Shown in pieces: positions 47,964-60,584 of a stretch of DNA of 64,000 bases (within the stretch, counting starts at the first letter, position 1; each line of letters opens with the position of its first letter). The translations under genes and the position numbers were made by a program. The DNA comes from Progne subis subis (Eukaryota; Chordata; Aves; Passeriformes; Hirundinidae). The notes below the pieces were generated by a model, which was given only the letters and a program-made list of their open reading frames with translations, ran no database searches and was not told where the DNA came from. The stretch covers positions 124,001-188,000 of the forward strand of contig JAKJHU010000063.1 in assembly GCA_022316685.1 (NCBI GenBank), in the 5' to 3' direction.

Positions 47964-50601
47964 TGACAAAGAGGTTGTATTTGCCCAAAATAATGTTGTG
48001 GGGATCAGACCAGCATATCTTAAGTGTTGCTGCTGGCCACAAGTGAGGCTGGTTTTTTGCTATTTTACAGCCAAATAAGTAAATCTGTGTATGAAACCAC
48101 TTAAGTTATTTGCCTAAAGGTATAAATACAAATTAATGACTGGTGAGGCACATTAGCAACCGTTCCAATGGACAGGAGCATTTTTGGCTGTGCAGACTCC
48201 CAGGAAAGTGGGCTGGGTGGCCACTTACCATGGAGATTCAATAAAATTGGCTGTCTGGAGCTGTAGGAGGGTGAGGTGGTGTGCCTGGAGAGCAAAACTG
48301 ACGGTAGCTAGGAGTGTCAGGGTGTTGAAGAACAGGGCACTGTTCTTGGACGGATGTAGGGGTGGGAAATGGGCAGAGAGGGTAAATGCATTAGAGTCTT
48401 TGATGCAGCAGCTTGCTTTGTCCTCCTCTTCCTGCCTGGCTTGGGGTACACTCTAATTCCCGTGTGGAACACAGACTCTTGCTGACTGCAGGAGAAAGTG
48501 GGCTGGGAGTAGGTGTGACAGACACCTCCTTTCTCCTTAGCAGTCTGCAAAAAAAATTAGTAACCCTCTTCAAAAGGTTTTGACAAAGCCATGTTGCCAT
48601 ATGAAAAAAAAAAAAGAAAGAAGGTATGTGGATGTGCACATGAGAAATCATTCTGGAAAGAGAACATTCCTGACTGGAGTTAAATATCTAGCTATTGCTG
48701 AGATTTTATGGCTTCATTTCTTTCTGTTTATTTTCATGGCAAGAGACATTTCACTTTTATTATTCTTATTTCAGCTCAGTCTATCCATATCTGACTGTGG
48801 GAATTCTGCTGCTTTTTTATGCAGTCAAAACTGTTTTTATTTTGGGGGTATTATTCTCCCCCAGCTGGCCTTCCTGACCTATCTTTTTATTTTCCTTTTT
48901 GATGGTTGTATTTGCAAATAAGTTAAGTTTGCCCTACAATGCACTGTGAGCATTCAGCTTGACTGATATCCAAATTGGAGCACTCACAGCAAAAATATAA
49001 AGGTGCTATAAACATTTTAAATAGCTTTTGACTCTGAAAAGTGTGGTGAAATTATTCCACTGCTTCAAACCTTTTATGTGTACTTCATTCTGAACCCTCT
49101 TAGATGGAGCATTGGACTGTAACATACAGATTTCCATGAGGCTTCTTCTATGACATTAAAAAAACCTTTAGGTACTTTAAGTTTTGAAATAGTAACAAGA
49201 ACCATACAGAAAGCCAATATATTTTTTAAAATACTAGCTTAAAGAGTTTTAGAGCAAGGAAAAAGGATAACTTCTACCATTTTATCTGTATAGTATCCTG
49301 ACAGGAGAGAAGCATTTTGGTCCAGAAATGTTTCAAATTCATTCCCTGAAAGAAATCCACTGATACTAGTGAAGAATTCACCCTTCTGTTCCTGAATTCC
49401 CAGAGGATTCAGTATTGACGCTTAACTTTTATTCTCTAAGAAAGTTCTTCTTTTATTAATAGAGTGCCAGACATTATGTGAAGGCACAAAGAATATTGCT
49501 GCTAGTTTGATTTTAATTAATTTGTTATCAGTCAGGCACATAAATCCTTTAAATACAGCTTGTCGTAACTTCCTGAGGATTAGAGCGCTGCTGTTACCTA
49601 CCTGAAAAAGCTCTTGTGGACCAGCTGGCCAAAACGGATTCTAACTTTGAATCATAAACACTCTTGCAGGACAATCAGTAGACCCAACAATAGTAATGAG
49701 GAATAAAAAAAGAAAAAGAGAACAAAGGAACGTGTGCATGTAATTCTTCATCACAGAGAACTCAGTAAATCTCCAGTTTAGCGCTCCTCTTGCTGTGAAT
49801 GAGATTGAGAGCAGAAGAGCTTTGTGCAAATGAGAGGCTCTGAAGTGTGTGCAGGAAAGAGGCAAATCGGAATTTAAACTGGAACACATTTGGGACGTTT
49901 TCTGTTGGATGATTTACTTTCTCACTGGCAGAGAAATAAGCAGGATAAATACCATGTAGGGGTTAATTAAGCTGGGTTCTCCCAGAGAAGGCAGTCTCAT
50001 ACCATGTACCAGGTGGTTAGGACAGCTATAAACCTGAAAGAGCAGCACAGAATGTTAGGCAGAGAAAACAGCAAAAAATGTTCTGCATGTTTATACATCA
50101 AGTCCAGGATCCGTACAAGGATGTGCTGTGCCATTTTAGAACGATTTGGTTCTTGCACGTTTTGTTGCTATGGTGTACCTTAGTTTAAATAGACTCTATT
50201 GCTGTTCTCATGTGAAAAGAATGTGTGTTCCTCATCCTGGACCTCCTTTTCTAACCTTTTTTAGTTTTATCTACTTTCTGATAATTAAGGTAGAGACTTG
50301 AGATAAGGAGTGGAAGCGATGAGAGCACTGGAAAAAACTCCACCGTTGTGACATGAGGAGCAGGATTCTGCCAAAAGTATGTGGTTGCAACAAAACGGCA
50401 CCTTACTTCATTAGGCACGCTGTTTATTTTAAATATGTGCATGCTTTTTTTCAGTGCCCCAAGAAATACTTTATAGTAGGAGACCTTCTCCAAGGAATCT
50501 TGGAGAGAGGTCTTAGTTTATTCATAGCTAGTCCTGAAGCTATAAAGGAAATACCTGACAGAATTGGCAAAAGTATGAGATAGAAAAACATGAGAAGGTC
50601 T

Positions 50602-50648
50602 AATATATATATATATATATATATATTTATTATTATTATTTTTTTTTT
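50602..50648. repeat. Compound (AT)n(TTA)n(T)n microsatellite
   Basis: About twelve AT units (50602-50626) run into tta units (to about 50640) and then a T run (to 50648). Highly AT-rich, likely polymorphic and easily melted. Confidence 0.9.
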
Positions 50649-51899
50649 AATCTGGAACAAAACAACAAATATTATACCCAAACATATCAGCATCTCAGAA
50701 ATGCACAAAGCAACTCCTGAATGAGAAAGCGTGGTTGGTTGTGAGGTGCTCTGTTCCTCACGAGGATGAAAAAAGCCTTGACCTGCTTAGTGAGAAAATG
50801 CATTTATAATTCAAACCAGAGGCTGGATGCAGATTTGGAGAACTGCTGTTCTTTCTGTCATTCTAAAGTAAGATTCTGCCTGATGTAAATGCACGAGTAA
50901 AAGGCACTTGGCTATGAAAGCAGGAGTTTGCTGCAAAGTTATAGACCAAGTTTTCCTTTCTTGTGATACTTTATAAAATTTAATAAAATAATGACTGGTC
51001 TAACAGAAGCCCATAAAAATCCTGAATTAAAACTGCTTGGAATTGCAGAGGGAATGAACCTACCATGGTCTGTCTGTGATTTTCTGGTGTAGCTGATAGA
51101 GGTTGGAATGTTGCCTTTGCTTGAAAATTCTGTATTATTGTAGCACAAGCATACAGCTTCCAAGTAAATCAGGGCAGATTTCCCATAGCTCCCATTTAAA
51201 ACAAAAATAAAATATTTTGTGCAATTCTTTGACATAAAAATCAAATGTAATGCTTCAGAAAAATTATAAGGCAAAAATGTTCGATGTCAAAATGAGGCAG
51301 TTAATTCGGGAAGAAACAGCACTTAAAAAATATAGCCCTCCTTTTTGTTGTCCTAATTGGATGGTTTTATAATGACAGATGAAAGCCACTGTGAAAGTAA
51401 CACACAAATGGTGTTTTATAACCTGCTTAGTGTTTCAGCAAAAGATTTTCTTTGTGTCACCCAATGAATCATAGACTGCTGCACGTAGCAAGCTGCAATA
51501 ACTTCTTTTTAAGATGTGTTGACATTCTCGTTGTTATTACTTTTAAATTAATATGATGTGCTGGAAGACATTTCAGGTGTTGCTGAACTTTACTGCTTGT
51601 GCTAATTGTTTATGTTCGTTTTACGAATTGAACAAGGGCTTGTTAGAAGGAAAGGCTGTGAGAGATGAATGGTAAATGAACGTACAACATAACAATGCAT
51701 TTGCATAATGGCAGATCATAATAACTGGAGATATGAGGGAAAAGTCTGTAATTTGTATTGGTGTTTGAATGCTTAGTAATAATATGAAAAATTGGCCTGA
51801 TCTGAAATGAAATATTCTTTGCTTAGATATTTTTCTAAAATTACCATGGCTAAATGTAGTCTCAAAATGCTATTTCAGAACAAGAAAACAGAATTTTTT

Positions 51900-51967
51900 A
51901 AAAAAAAAAAAAGTTAAATATTTTGAGTTCCCTTATCTCCTTTTTTTTTTTTTTTTTTTTTTTTTTT
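51900..51967. repeat. A13 and T27 tracts facing each other
   Basis: Thirteen A (51900-51912) and 27 T (51941-51967) are separated by 28 bases. The T27 run is the longest homopolymer in the window and is followed by cccc. It could be the reversed tail of a minus-strand retroinsertion, but no parent sequence was recognised beyond it. Confidence 0.88.
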
Positions 51968-54900
51968 CCCCACTAAAAGCTGCGCCAAGGTTAAGCTGCG
52001 TTCTTGGAGTGTGAGACATCTTTTATTTTTTAAGCAAATGATTTGTCTTAACGATTTTCATCCAGCTAATAATGCACATGACTGGAATAGACCATTTGCA
52101 TTCAAACTTCTCATGGTAGGAGTTACATTTCTGATTAAGTTTTAGACTATGGAGCAAGAAGCTTTAGACCTTGGGTTTTGTGAAGTTCTATCCCCTACAT
52201 GTCCTATCCCTTGAATTTATACAGACGAGGAATTCATTATTTTTTTTGACAGAATATATGGCTTAGAGAAAAAGTTTATTGCAGTAGCAGTCTGCTCTGA
52301 AGCTTACCGAAATTTAGATTGGGGTGTGCTACTGAAAGGTATCACGCACAAGTTCCTCTCCAACTGTCAGTGACCTTGTCTTTGCCCTGTTCCTTTGTCT
52401 CTGAGCATAAGCAACTGTGGAAGAATTTCAGCCCCCCGCTGTATCATAGCAGTGTAAAATATTAAACTCTTGTCTGGCTAGCAGGTGGAAGGGTGAGGCG
52501 TTCTCTGGGTGGTATTTGCTACCAAAGTGCCACTCTGAAGCCAAGGGTGGGACAGGCACACACCACTTCAACGTGCAGCTTTCACGCACATTCCTTACAA
52601 CTGTTTTAGAAAAATCCTGCCCTGATCCTGGCAGGCAGCACCAGTTTTAAACTTGCTTTCCACCGCTCTAGCATAAGAAAGTGGCTAGAAGACATCCAAA
52701 AATCTGCACATTTGTTTCCATGGAGGGCTTGTAATTTCCAGACACTTTTGGCTCTGAATTTAATGACATATTTGTATTTGGAAAAAAATCAATTAAGTTT
52801 ATGAACTGAAAAGAGAGATCCAATGCACCCAGTTCTGTCACTTTTGAGGACATCTTATATAATTCTTTGTGACACAGACATCAGGCTATAGAAACCAGCC
52901 TACATCTTCCTGTGAAAAAAGATTTAACGTTGTGAACCTCACTGGAGCAGCTCAAGGAGGGGTACAATGAGAGAGAGGCGAAGAGAGTTGTGAGAAACAA
53001 CCTAGTACCCATCAGCCTAGAAGGCCAATAAGATCTGATAGGTTTCTGCAATAAAACCACCCTCAGCCTCCCAGTGGATTTTCATACAATAGAAATCAAA
53101 AGGGCACATCAGTCATATAGCAAGGGAGACACTGGGGGAAAACGTCCTGCTCCTGTACTTTAACTAGCTTGCTGCTTCAGATAAAACAGCCATCATGCAA
53201 GGTTCATAAAGAATAAAACTTTTCACTCTTTGAGGGCCAGTCCAAGGTCTGTGCAGCATTTAAGTCATACTATTATGAGGCTATAAACGGGGCACTAGTT
53301 GTAAATTATTTCTTATTGCTATTATTACCTTTGAGATGCTATAATACATAATGATCTATGATCCACGTTTATAAAATGCTTGTACTGGAACAGGCAGACC
53401 TTCATTCCTTTTCAGAATAGTTCTGGTGACTTCTGTCATATCTATAGTTACAAGAAAGATTCAATTTTGTTTTCACTCTACATTCTGCACTTGATAATAT
53501 CATCTGGAAACTGAGATCATAAAGTGGGAAAGATACAGTAGGAAATGCATGGAGTTGCTTCCTTTTTCCCCACGGCTATTTTGGCTGTTTTTACTGTGTT
53601 CTAAAAAGCAGACACTGGTCAATGGCACCAGCTGAGTCTTCCCAATGCAGTGCCTTTGTGCTGGAGCATGCAGCCACCTGAGCACATCCCTTAGAAATAT
53701 TTAGAAAGCTCAGACTGGGTGGCCACTTAAGCTCAATGCAAGCTGATGGCTTTTTCCATTCTGAAAAGCAGGGTGTGTAACTTTTTCCATGTGTCTGGAA
53801 AGGTTCCTCTCCCAAAGACAGTGAGAGGTGTCAGTAAAGCTCGTCCTATCCCCTTCCTGGGAAGGGCAGGGCAGGACTCTACACAGATACACCTTTCTAG
53901 CTCTTTGACCTGAGTCTAGGATTTCTTTGAATTAGTTTCTTCCTTGGCTCTCCGACCATTTCTGTGCTGCAATATTGTGTATGATTAGTTGTATGTAGTG
54001 TGATAATGTAGCCATGTAGAAAATACGATGCTGTAGGGATATGAAAAGTACATGCTGAATACTCTTTGTTCTTCAGAGAAAGAGTTTCGTATTGCGTTAA
54101 TCATTCTGAGCAAGTCCTGTGATTACTTGAATCCTATTTTAGTCTGAAATTCAAAACTCATGAAATACCTGCTAGAATTATTAATGTGATATAGCACAAA
54201 ATCTTTTCTTTCATTTAAATGGGAAGCGTCAAAACTTATGTAAGGGGATTGTTCTTTTGTTAAACTAAAGTTTAACTCTGTAGAACTGAGAACATTGTGA
54301 TGTATTTAAGATTGTAACTGCTGTCCTCAAAACTTCCAAAAGAGAAAGGCTGATTTTTATGTGTAGTTTCATGTAAAATACAAATAAGAGCTGAAATAGG
54401 TGAACTTTTTTCAGTGTATTTTATGAAAGCATATATGTTTTCTATTTTGTTCAGATCTTTATGAACTGGCATGAAAAATGGGATTGTATCTCTATGTCCA
54501 TCAATGGTAAATTATGCACTTTTTTTTTTAATTGGATATGGGACAGTAAATACTAAAGATAATGGCTGAATTACAGTGCTTACTTAGAAATTTTGCCTTT
54601 TCTCCAAAATACAAGCAATTAAAGTCTCTGTCTCCACCAAGCAACCTTGACTTCAAAAACAGTGTAGGCATAGTCTCTGTATATGTTTAACTGCTTGTTC
54701 TATTTATAAATTCTATTTAAGGACCCTCACTGATATTTATAAAGAAGAATTTCTAGCAACTGGTAAATGCACCTTAATATCCAATTAGTGATTAACAATG
54801 TATGGCCTTTACCTAGCAACTTCCTGACCATAAAATTTCATTTACTCTCTGCAACACTACTGTACCTGTGCCTCACGATCACAGTTTCTTCTCTGAGGAA

Positions 54901-56761
54901 AGGAGGATGAACAACAAAAGCATCTCCAGACTCTGCAGCCATTTTCCCTCTTGGAGTCTGGCATGCCTGGAAAAAAGTGGATGAGCTTTCAGGCCCACCC
55001 TGGTGTTATGAAAGAATAGCATTACATTTCATAGCTAATGGAAGTTGAGAACAAATTGCATGTGATTTTAAGTGGATGTTTTAGAGAGGAAAAAAAGGTG
55101 CTGCTAACTGAATAATTAAGGGAAGGAAAGTAAAGCTACGGGGAAAGCAATCGTTTGTACAGGAGAGAAAACAGATAAGCTATCTGCTAAGGAACATTGA
55201 AGGCATTGTGTGGAAAGGACCAAGATAGGTGAGATATAAACATCCATAAGTATAATATCTCTCCTGAGTCTGTGATTTTGGTTTCCAACAGAAGCAGAAA
55301 AATTCTTGTGTATCTGACAGCTTGTCAACTCTTCAGCTGCATTTGCTGATTTAGGGAAAGATATTTCCTTCCCCTGCAGACTCTGGCTCATGCCTGTCCT
55401 GGGGCTGTGATGGCTGCAGGAGCATTATCAATAAGATTAGACATATCCTTCTGCCCAGCAGGGAAGTTGGCAGGTTCTTCTTGTGCCTCTCTTGAGACAC
55501 TGACCTTGTGCAGCTCAAATTTATGACCCATTAGCCTTAATGCCTGTTGTTTCCCCACTGCAGCCTTGCAAATCCCAGAGGGGATGTGTGTGCCACGTTC
55601 GAATGTCTGGTGTCTGCTATCAGTGTGATGTTGAGGGGTGTGTTCCCCAGAACTGGGCACAGACAGACACCTACTGGTGGGCTCTCCTCCAGGCCTGCTT
55701 ATTAGCCATTAAAAAAACAATAACCAAAATCCCCGACACATTGACTCTGATGCTCCTTTTCCTCCTAGGAAAGAGCTTAGACCCTTTTAGAGGTACTTTT
55801 CTGTCTTATTCCATATTGCATATAAAATTGGAAATGTATGTTTTTCAATCAGTCCTTCACAACATGCCATTAATTGTTTGAAGTAAAGTAGCATTTTCTT
55901 TTGTAGAGTGAAGAAGGCAAATGTCACTTCGCCCCAGGATGCTTGTGCTAAGTGCAAGATGTAGTGCAGAAATGTGATCTGTGCTGCCAAGAGCTCAGTG
56001 AAGTGTTATATTTTCAAAAACTGTATCTTGCTGGTGTAGACATTATGTGAATATCATTGCATATGTGTGAGACTAGACAGATAAGAGATAAGGCTGTCCC
56101 AGCTATACTCATGTCTTAGCTTAAAAATAAAATTATTGTATTGATCTGCTCTCATGGGAAAAATGTACATCGTTTTTGAAGTCTTCCTAGTGAACATGCT
56201 ATAAATCTCATTTTTCTGTTCTTTCTGTCTGCCCTTAGGCAGAGAGACAGAAATCAATGTTTTTCATCAGTTCCAATGTTGTATAATTTCATAATTCATG
56301 ATGTATGATTTATTCAAATGCACATAGAACTTTTGTTTATCAACTCGAATGCAAGCAAAACTAATAACTTCTGTTGGTTTTATCCTCATTGTAAACCAAT
56401 CGAGCCAAACATAGGAAGTCACTCAGAAATACTGCAGGTGTTCTTAGTCTTTCGAATTCTCTGGTGGGTATACCAAATTATGAAGTCACTGTCCTAGCCT
56501 GTACACCCCTGTTGTACCACTCCCTCTTGACCAAAAATCCAAATATGTACTGAGCGTTCAGTTTGCTAAAGCTGTTTTGCCCGAAAGAAGGTAACACAAA
56601 CCTGCCTGAGCAAACCCATTTATTCCTCTGGTTCTACATAGCCTCATGTTTCAATACTTCTCAGTGCTCTGCAGAGACTTACTACATGATATATCACTAA
56701 TAGTTTCAATGTAATCTCACCTAGTGCTTATTTCCATGTTCTGGGCTGTCTTCAGCTAGTT

Positions 56762-56795
56762 TATAATTAATTCTCACGGTATAATTAATTCTTAC
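56762..56795. repeat. 18-bp-period duplication with TAATTA cores
   Basis: The 16-base word tataattaattctcac recurs 18 bases later with one change. Each copy contains TAATTA, the core recognised by many homeodomain proteins. It may be slippage in AT-rich DNA. Confidence 0.8.
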
Positions 56796-59250
56796 TATCT
56801 CTCAAGGAAGGGGCAACTGAGATGTAAAAAGTAGGGACAGCCCAAACAAGAAGGTGTTGCCAAAAAGCCCTGGGTGTTGGTGTCATGTACTGCATGTGGC
56901 ATTAGATCAGCACAAGGGACAGGAAGGCTTTTCATTTTCGATTCTTTGGGGGGTTGTTTTTCAGGACACAGTTTCTGACTGAGTGAATTCAGCACATTTT
57001 TGCATCTCAGAATACTTAAGGCACTTGAACCCTGAACATCTTAAAATTGGTCTTGCCGAGGATCTTGTGTCTGATGTGTTTGTATTTGGTGCTATGGAAC
57101 AACCTCAGTGTGAGTAATATGGTGCTGGAGCTAACCAGTCTGGGGGTTTGTTCAACTCACCTCTGAAATGCAGGGAACTCTACCAATCTAGTAGAATATT
57201 TCAGGGTCATTTTGTCTGTTTTTTAACTGGAAATAATGAAAGGTCTCATCTCTCCACTTCATTTGTAAATGGAGTAAAAGCGTATTTGGATGTTCCTACC
57301 CTTCACTCTCCTAGGACCTCCTCGTAGAATCTGTTTTGCTTTCAGCATCAGCAATATCTTCCTCTGCATCGTGTACACGTGCCTCAGGCTTCTGGGAATA
57401 TAATTGATAAAGCAATTTTTACCCAATAATTACAATATCTATTACTTGTTTGCTGTGTAAAATTTACTTTAAACATCAGTGTCATAGACACTGATAACAA
57501 TTGTCTTTACTAATATAATCACAGTGTCAGTATGCCTCAGGGGGCCCATGGCATTCCAAAGGCATGGAGCCAGGCATCATGGAGCTCCTTGGGAACTCTT
57601 CTCTTCTCATGGGCTGCACCCACAAATGGCAGGGAGCCTTTGTTTGCTAGCAGCAAACTCTGTCTCCCCAGCTCAGTCCTGCTCATCTCTGCCCATCACA
57701 GCACGTTTGCAATTCTACCAGGTGCTTCAGTTCCTGTCGCAGCATCAGCTTTTGGAAATGCGGTAGTGTTCCAGGTCATTGAATGAATCATAAAAGGAGA
57801 GATGCTGCCTTGTATAATGCAGTTTTTGAATGGCAACAGCTTCCTCCAGGTTTAAAAATTTAACAAATCACTTGGTAAAATTAAATCCATTTATGAGTGA
57901 AAATAACACTGTATCTAATGCAAACATTGTACTCATTTTTTCCACAAACAGAGTAGAAATATTTCATTACTGTGGGAAGAGAAAATACAGTATTTTCTCC
58001 ACTTGTGTTCAAATGGAAACACAAAGAGAAGATAAAACCAAGAATGAACTCATGCCTTTAATCAGCTTAAAATCAATTACATGATGTCTTTCAGTATTTA
58101 ACAACCACTGCTGCTACTGAAATGAGAAAGAGTTGTGATTTTGTGCATGGTACCAAGGCCATGACAAGAACAGTAGATGAAGGCTGATTTTGTGACTTAA
58201 CTGCAACACCCAGATTATAATATCTGACAAACTGGGGTGTAATAATAGCTTTAGTTTTAAAGACATGCCAGATTAGGGGTAAAATCTGTAGCCAGTGGAA
58301 TCCCACTAAATACTTTACAGGGTTTTGTGTCTGAGCTTAGCTATACAGCATGTGCAGAGGTGGAACAGCAGATTAACTAACAGGTATCGCCATGCTGCTT
58401 TTGTCAGTTGCAACTTCTTTTTACCTCTCATACTTGTTATAAAGCTGGTCTGCTGGGCTTCCTTCTATATCTACCTACCTTCTGTAATATGACATTGAAG
58501 TCTAAATAGAAGCTACTTACTGACATACTCACCTTGAAATCAGTGTCTTTGTTCTGGGTTCTTTTTTCAATTTTCCATATTTCTAGTTATAAATGTTAAA
58601 AAAGGAGTAATTCTGTAGTAATAGGTTTTACTTTATCTGTTCTGAGTTCCAGGATACAGAAAAGAACATATAAAGTTCTTGAACATGCTGAAAGGAAGAA
58701 TTTTGAGGTTTTTTGTTTGACATTGTTATGCTGTAGTAGAATATCTGAAGGGTATTTTTAATAGCACAGGCTAGAATTAATAGTTCTTTTCTACCAGTAT
58801 CAAATATATTGCTTGTTATACATGCTGTAGGTTTCATGTGTGTCTCTTTATGTAAATATGCATATTTTGAATAGTTAATAGCAGATCTAGAGAGATTCAG
58901 GAAGATGTTTGAAGGGATGGGGGTGGGTGGCTCTCAGTCTCCCTGTTGGTGCAGCCCCAGGAAGAAGCCCTTCCAGCTTCTCAGAGACCCAGGAACTCTG
59001 TGCCATGTCCTTCTTCACCTGGTGCAGCCTTGTCACATGCTCCAGCTTCTCCTAGGGCCCCTCACCACTGGTGTTTGTCATGTTTTGTGTGTGCAGGAGA
59101 GAGCTGCCTGTTCATAAGTACAGCCCTTACGCTGAAAAGTCAGTCCAAGTTCTCATTTGATTAAGTAGAGGAGGAGTTGTGGCATCCAGAGGATGGATTA
59201 ATGCACAGAAACTTAAAACAGAGCTCTTGAATGACCATAAAATGTATGTC

Positions 59251-59365
59251 TGGGCTTCAGAAGATCTGGTTTCAGCACGTGTTATCTTCATGTGTTGCCT
59301 TAGGCAATTTATTTCAGTGCTTGGCATCCTGTCTCCTCCTTTTGTCAAATGGAAATAACACATCT
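59251..59365 (+). mobile_element. Ancient MIR-like SINE relic
   Basis: Several landmarks occur in the order and spacing of the MIR SINE core. 'tgggcttcagaagatctgg' and 'tttcag' stand where the tRNA-derived part ends. 'tgttgccttaggcaattta' matches the 'tgaccttgggcaagtta' block, and 'cctcctttt' followed by 'gtcaaatggaaataac' matches the 'tcatctgtaaaatggggata' block. MIR-type SINEs are very old and are shared by amniotes, so a degenerate copy in a bird is plausible. The 143-codon minus-strand frame at 59127-59558 spans this relic and should not be read as a gene. Confidence 0.55.
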
Positions 59366-59677
59366 TTTCATGTTTGCATCTCATCCTTGGCTTTGTCATA
59401 ATAGTCTTGGGAACTTTCTCATCCTGTGCTGAAGAATAATCCCTGCAGCATAATGTGATTGTCATCTTTGTGTTCAGACAGTGATAATAGTCGTGGGACT
59501 TTGGTAATAATTTCTGAATCTGTAGTTTTTTTGTGTATGATTCCTGGAACCTGACCATCCTTATAAAGCATCCTAAATTTTATAACAGGATTAGCTCTGT
59601 AAGGCAAATGTGTAATGGATTTTTGGAAATCTAAACAAATTAAATGTTGTGGCTTCCCAAACTGTAGCATTAGCAAC

Positions 59678-59716
59678 TTTTTTTTTTTTTTTTTTTTTTG
59701 TCTATTTTTTTTTTTT
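59678..59716. repeat. Poly-T tracts (T22 and T12)
   Basis: A run of 22 T, then gtcta, then 12 T. It may mark the reversed tail of an old retroinsertion, but no body was recognised. Confidence 0.88.
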
Positions 59717-60072
59717 CTTCTCTTGACTAGTTTAGTGAACAGTTGTTCTTCAGTGCTGCTTTCTCAAGTTAAAACTAAGAGTTTTTAATGCTAAACTAAA
59801 ATTGATTAGTAGTAAGAATGCTACATTTACTTCCCCTTGCAAGACACTTCAATCATTTTGCTTGCCAGTGTTCTTGGGGGTGTATAGCAAATATTTAACT
59901 GTTTTGTTCAAGTGTTGCATATAGCACATCATAATACAAGCTCTATTTAAAAAAAAGTACTTACTATAAATATTGTAAATGTAAGCATAAATTTAATATA
60001 GTACATTATAACTATAATACAGTTGATGTGTAAAAAGGAAAGTGAATTCACTGTAGCATTTTTTCCACATAT

Positions 60073-60106
60073 AGGCCGTGACTCCCATTGGGAGTCCTGT
60101 TGGCCT
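60073..60106. repeat. Imperfect hairpin at the CR1 left edge
   Basis: gactccc, att and gggagtc form a 7-bp stem with a 3-base loop (60080-60096). Around it aggcc (60073-60077) pairs with ggcct (60102-60106) after 2 and 5 unpaired bases. The right arm runs into the sequence assigned to the CR1 copy. Confidence 0.7.
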
Positions 60107-60584
60107 GTGTCCAGTTTGGGACTGCCAAGTGCAGGTAGGGCTTTGGTATAACAGATGACCCTCAGCCCAGCTGGGGATTATCAGTGCAGTCAGGGAGCTG
60201 AAAAATGCAGTGCTTGAGGAGAGCCTTGGTCAGCTTTAAGGGCATAAAGGAGGACAGACTTGTGTTTTCAACTCCCTAACAGGACAGTCTGGAGAACACA
60301 GAGACAGGCTCTTCCCAGAAGGGCTCAGTGGTATGGAAAAAAGACAATGGAGACAGGAAATTCTGATTAGATGTTTAAAAATATATGGTCATATATATGA
60401 GGGAGGCCATGTACTTAAAGATGCTTTTCACATAGGTGATGGTGGTGGTGGTTTGAACTGCTGAGGGTTCAATTTCCTGGATGCATTCCAGAGCAGCCCC
60501 ATCTAAGTGGGCCTGCTTGGAACATGAGGTTGGATGGACTAAATGACTTCTGGAGGCCTTTCCAGACTCTGTGATTCTCTGATA
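60098..60584 (+). mobile_element. CR1 LINE, longer 3' fragment
   Basis: The longest CR1 copy here, in sense orientation and divergent. Near its left edge 'tgtgtccagtttgggactgc' matches the 'gtgtccagttctgggc' block of CR1 ORF2. Next come 'ggagaacacagagacaggct' and 'tcttcccagaagggctcagt', then 'agacaatggagacaggaaat'. After a diverged part with a ggt repeat at 60441-60453, 'aagtgggcctgcttggaac', 'ggttggatggactaaatgac', 'tctggaggcctttcc' and 'ctctgtgattctctga' form the 3' end. The open frame is destroyed by stops and indels. The left boundary is approximate. Confidence 0.85.

Larger units (their letters stand above)
40659..50600. other. Non-coding unique DNA
   Basis: No gene was recognised. A GC-richer patch at about 40780-41060 holds overlapping open frames in both directions but no known domain, and no CpG island. 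The 133-codon frame at 43680-44081 (minus) has no motif I know. A 40-bp tandem duplication and CA-rich and T-rich tracts are listed separately. Confidence 0.75.
50649..59250. other. Non-coding AT-rich unique DNA
   Basis: No gene or transposon was recognised apart from listed simple repeats. Open frames such as 55540-55881 (plus, 113 codons) show no domain. GC-richer patches at 57524-57790 and 58905-59120 are short and CpG-poor. An 8-bp stem with a 2-base centre (gttaaact / agtttaac) is at 54259-54276. Confidence 0.75.

Noticed and set aside
55640..55690. Possible minus-strand CR1 piece around 'aactgggcacag'
   Set aside because: Only about 12 bases match the 'aactggacacag' block, and the flanks do not follow CR1 order.
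55540..55881. Cysteine-containing 113-codon plus-strand frame
   Set aside because: The Cys spacing fits no zinc-finger or secreted family I know, and no paralogous or repeated unit is present.
59127..59558. 143-codon minus-strand open frame
   Set aside because: It spans the MIR-like SINE relic, has no domain and shows no splice or start context.
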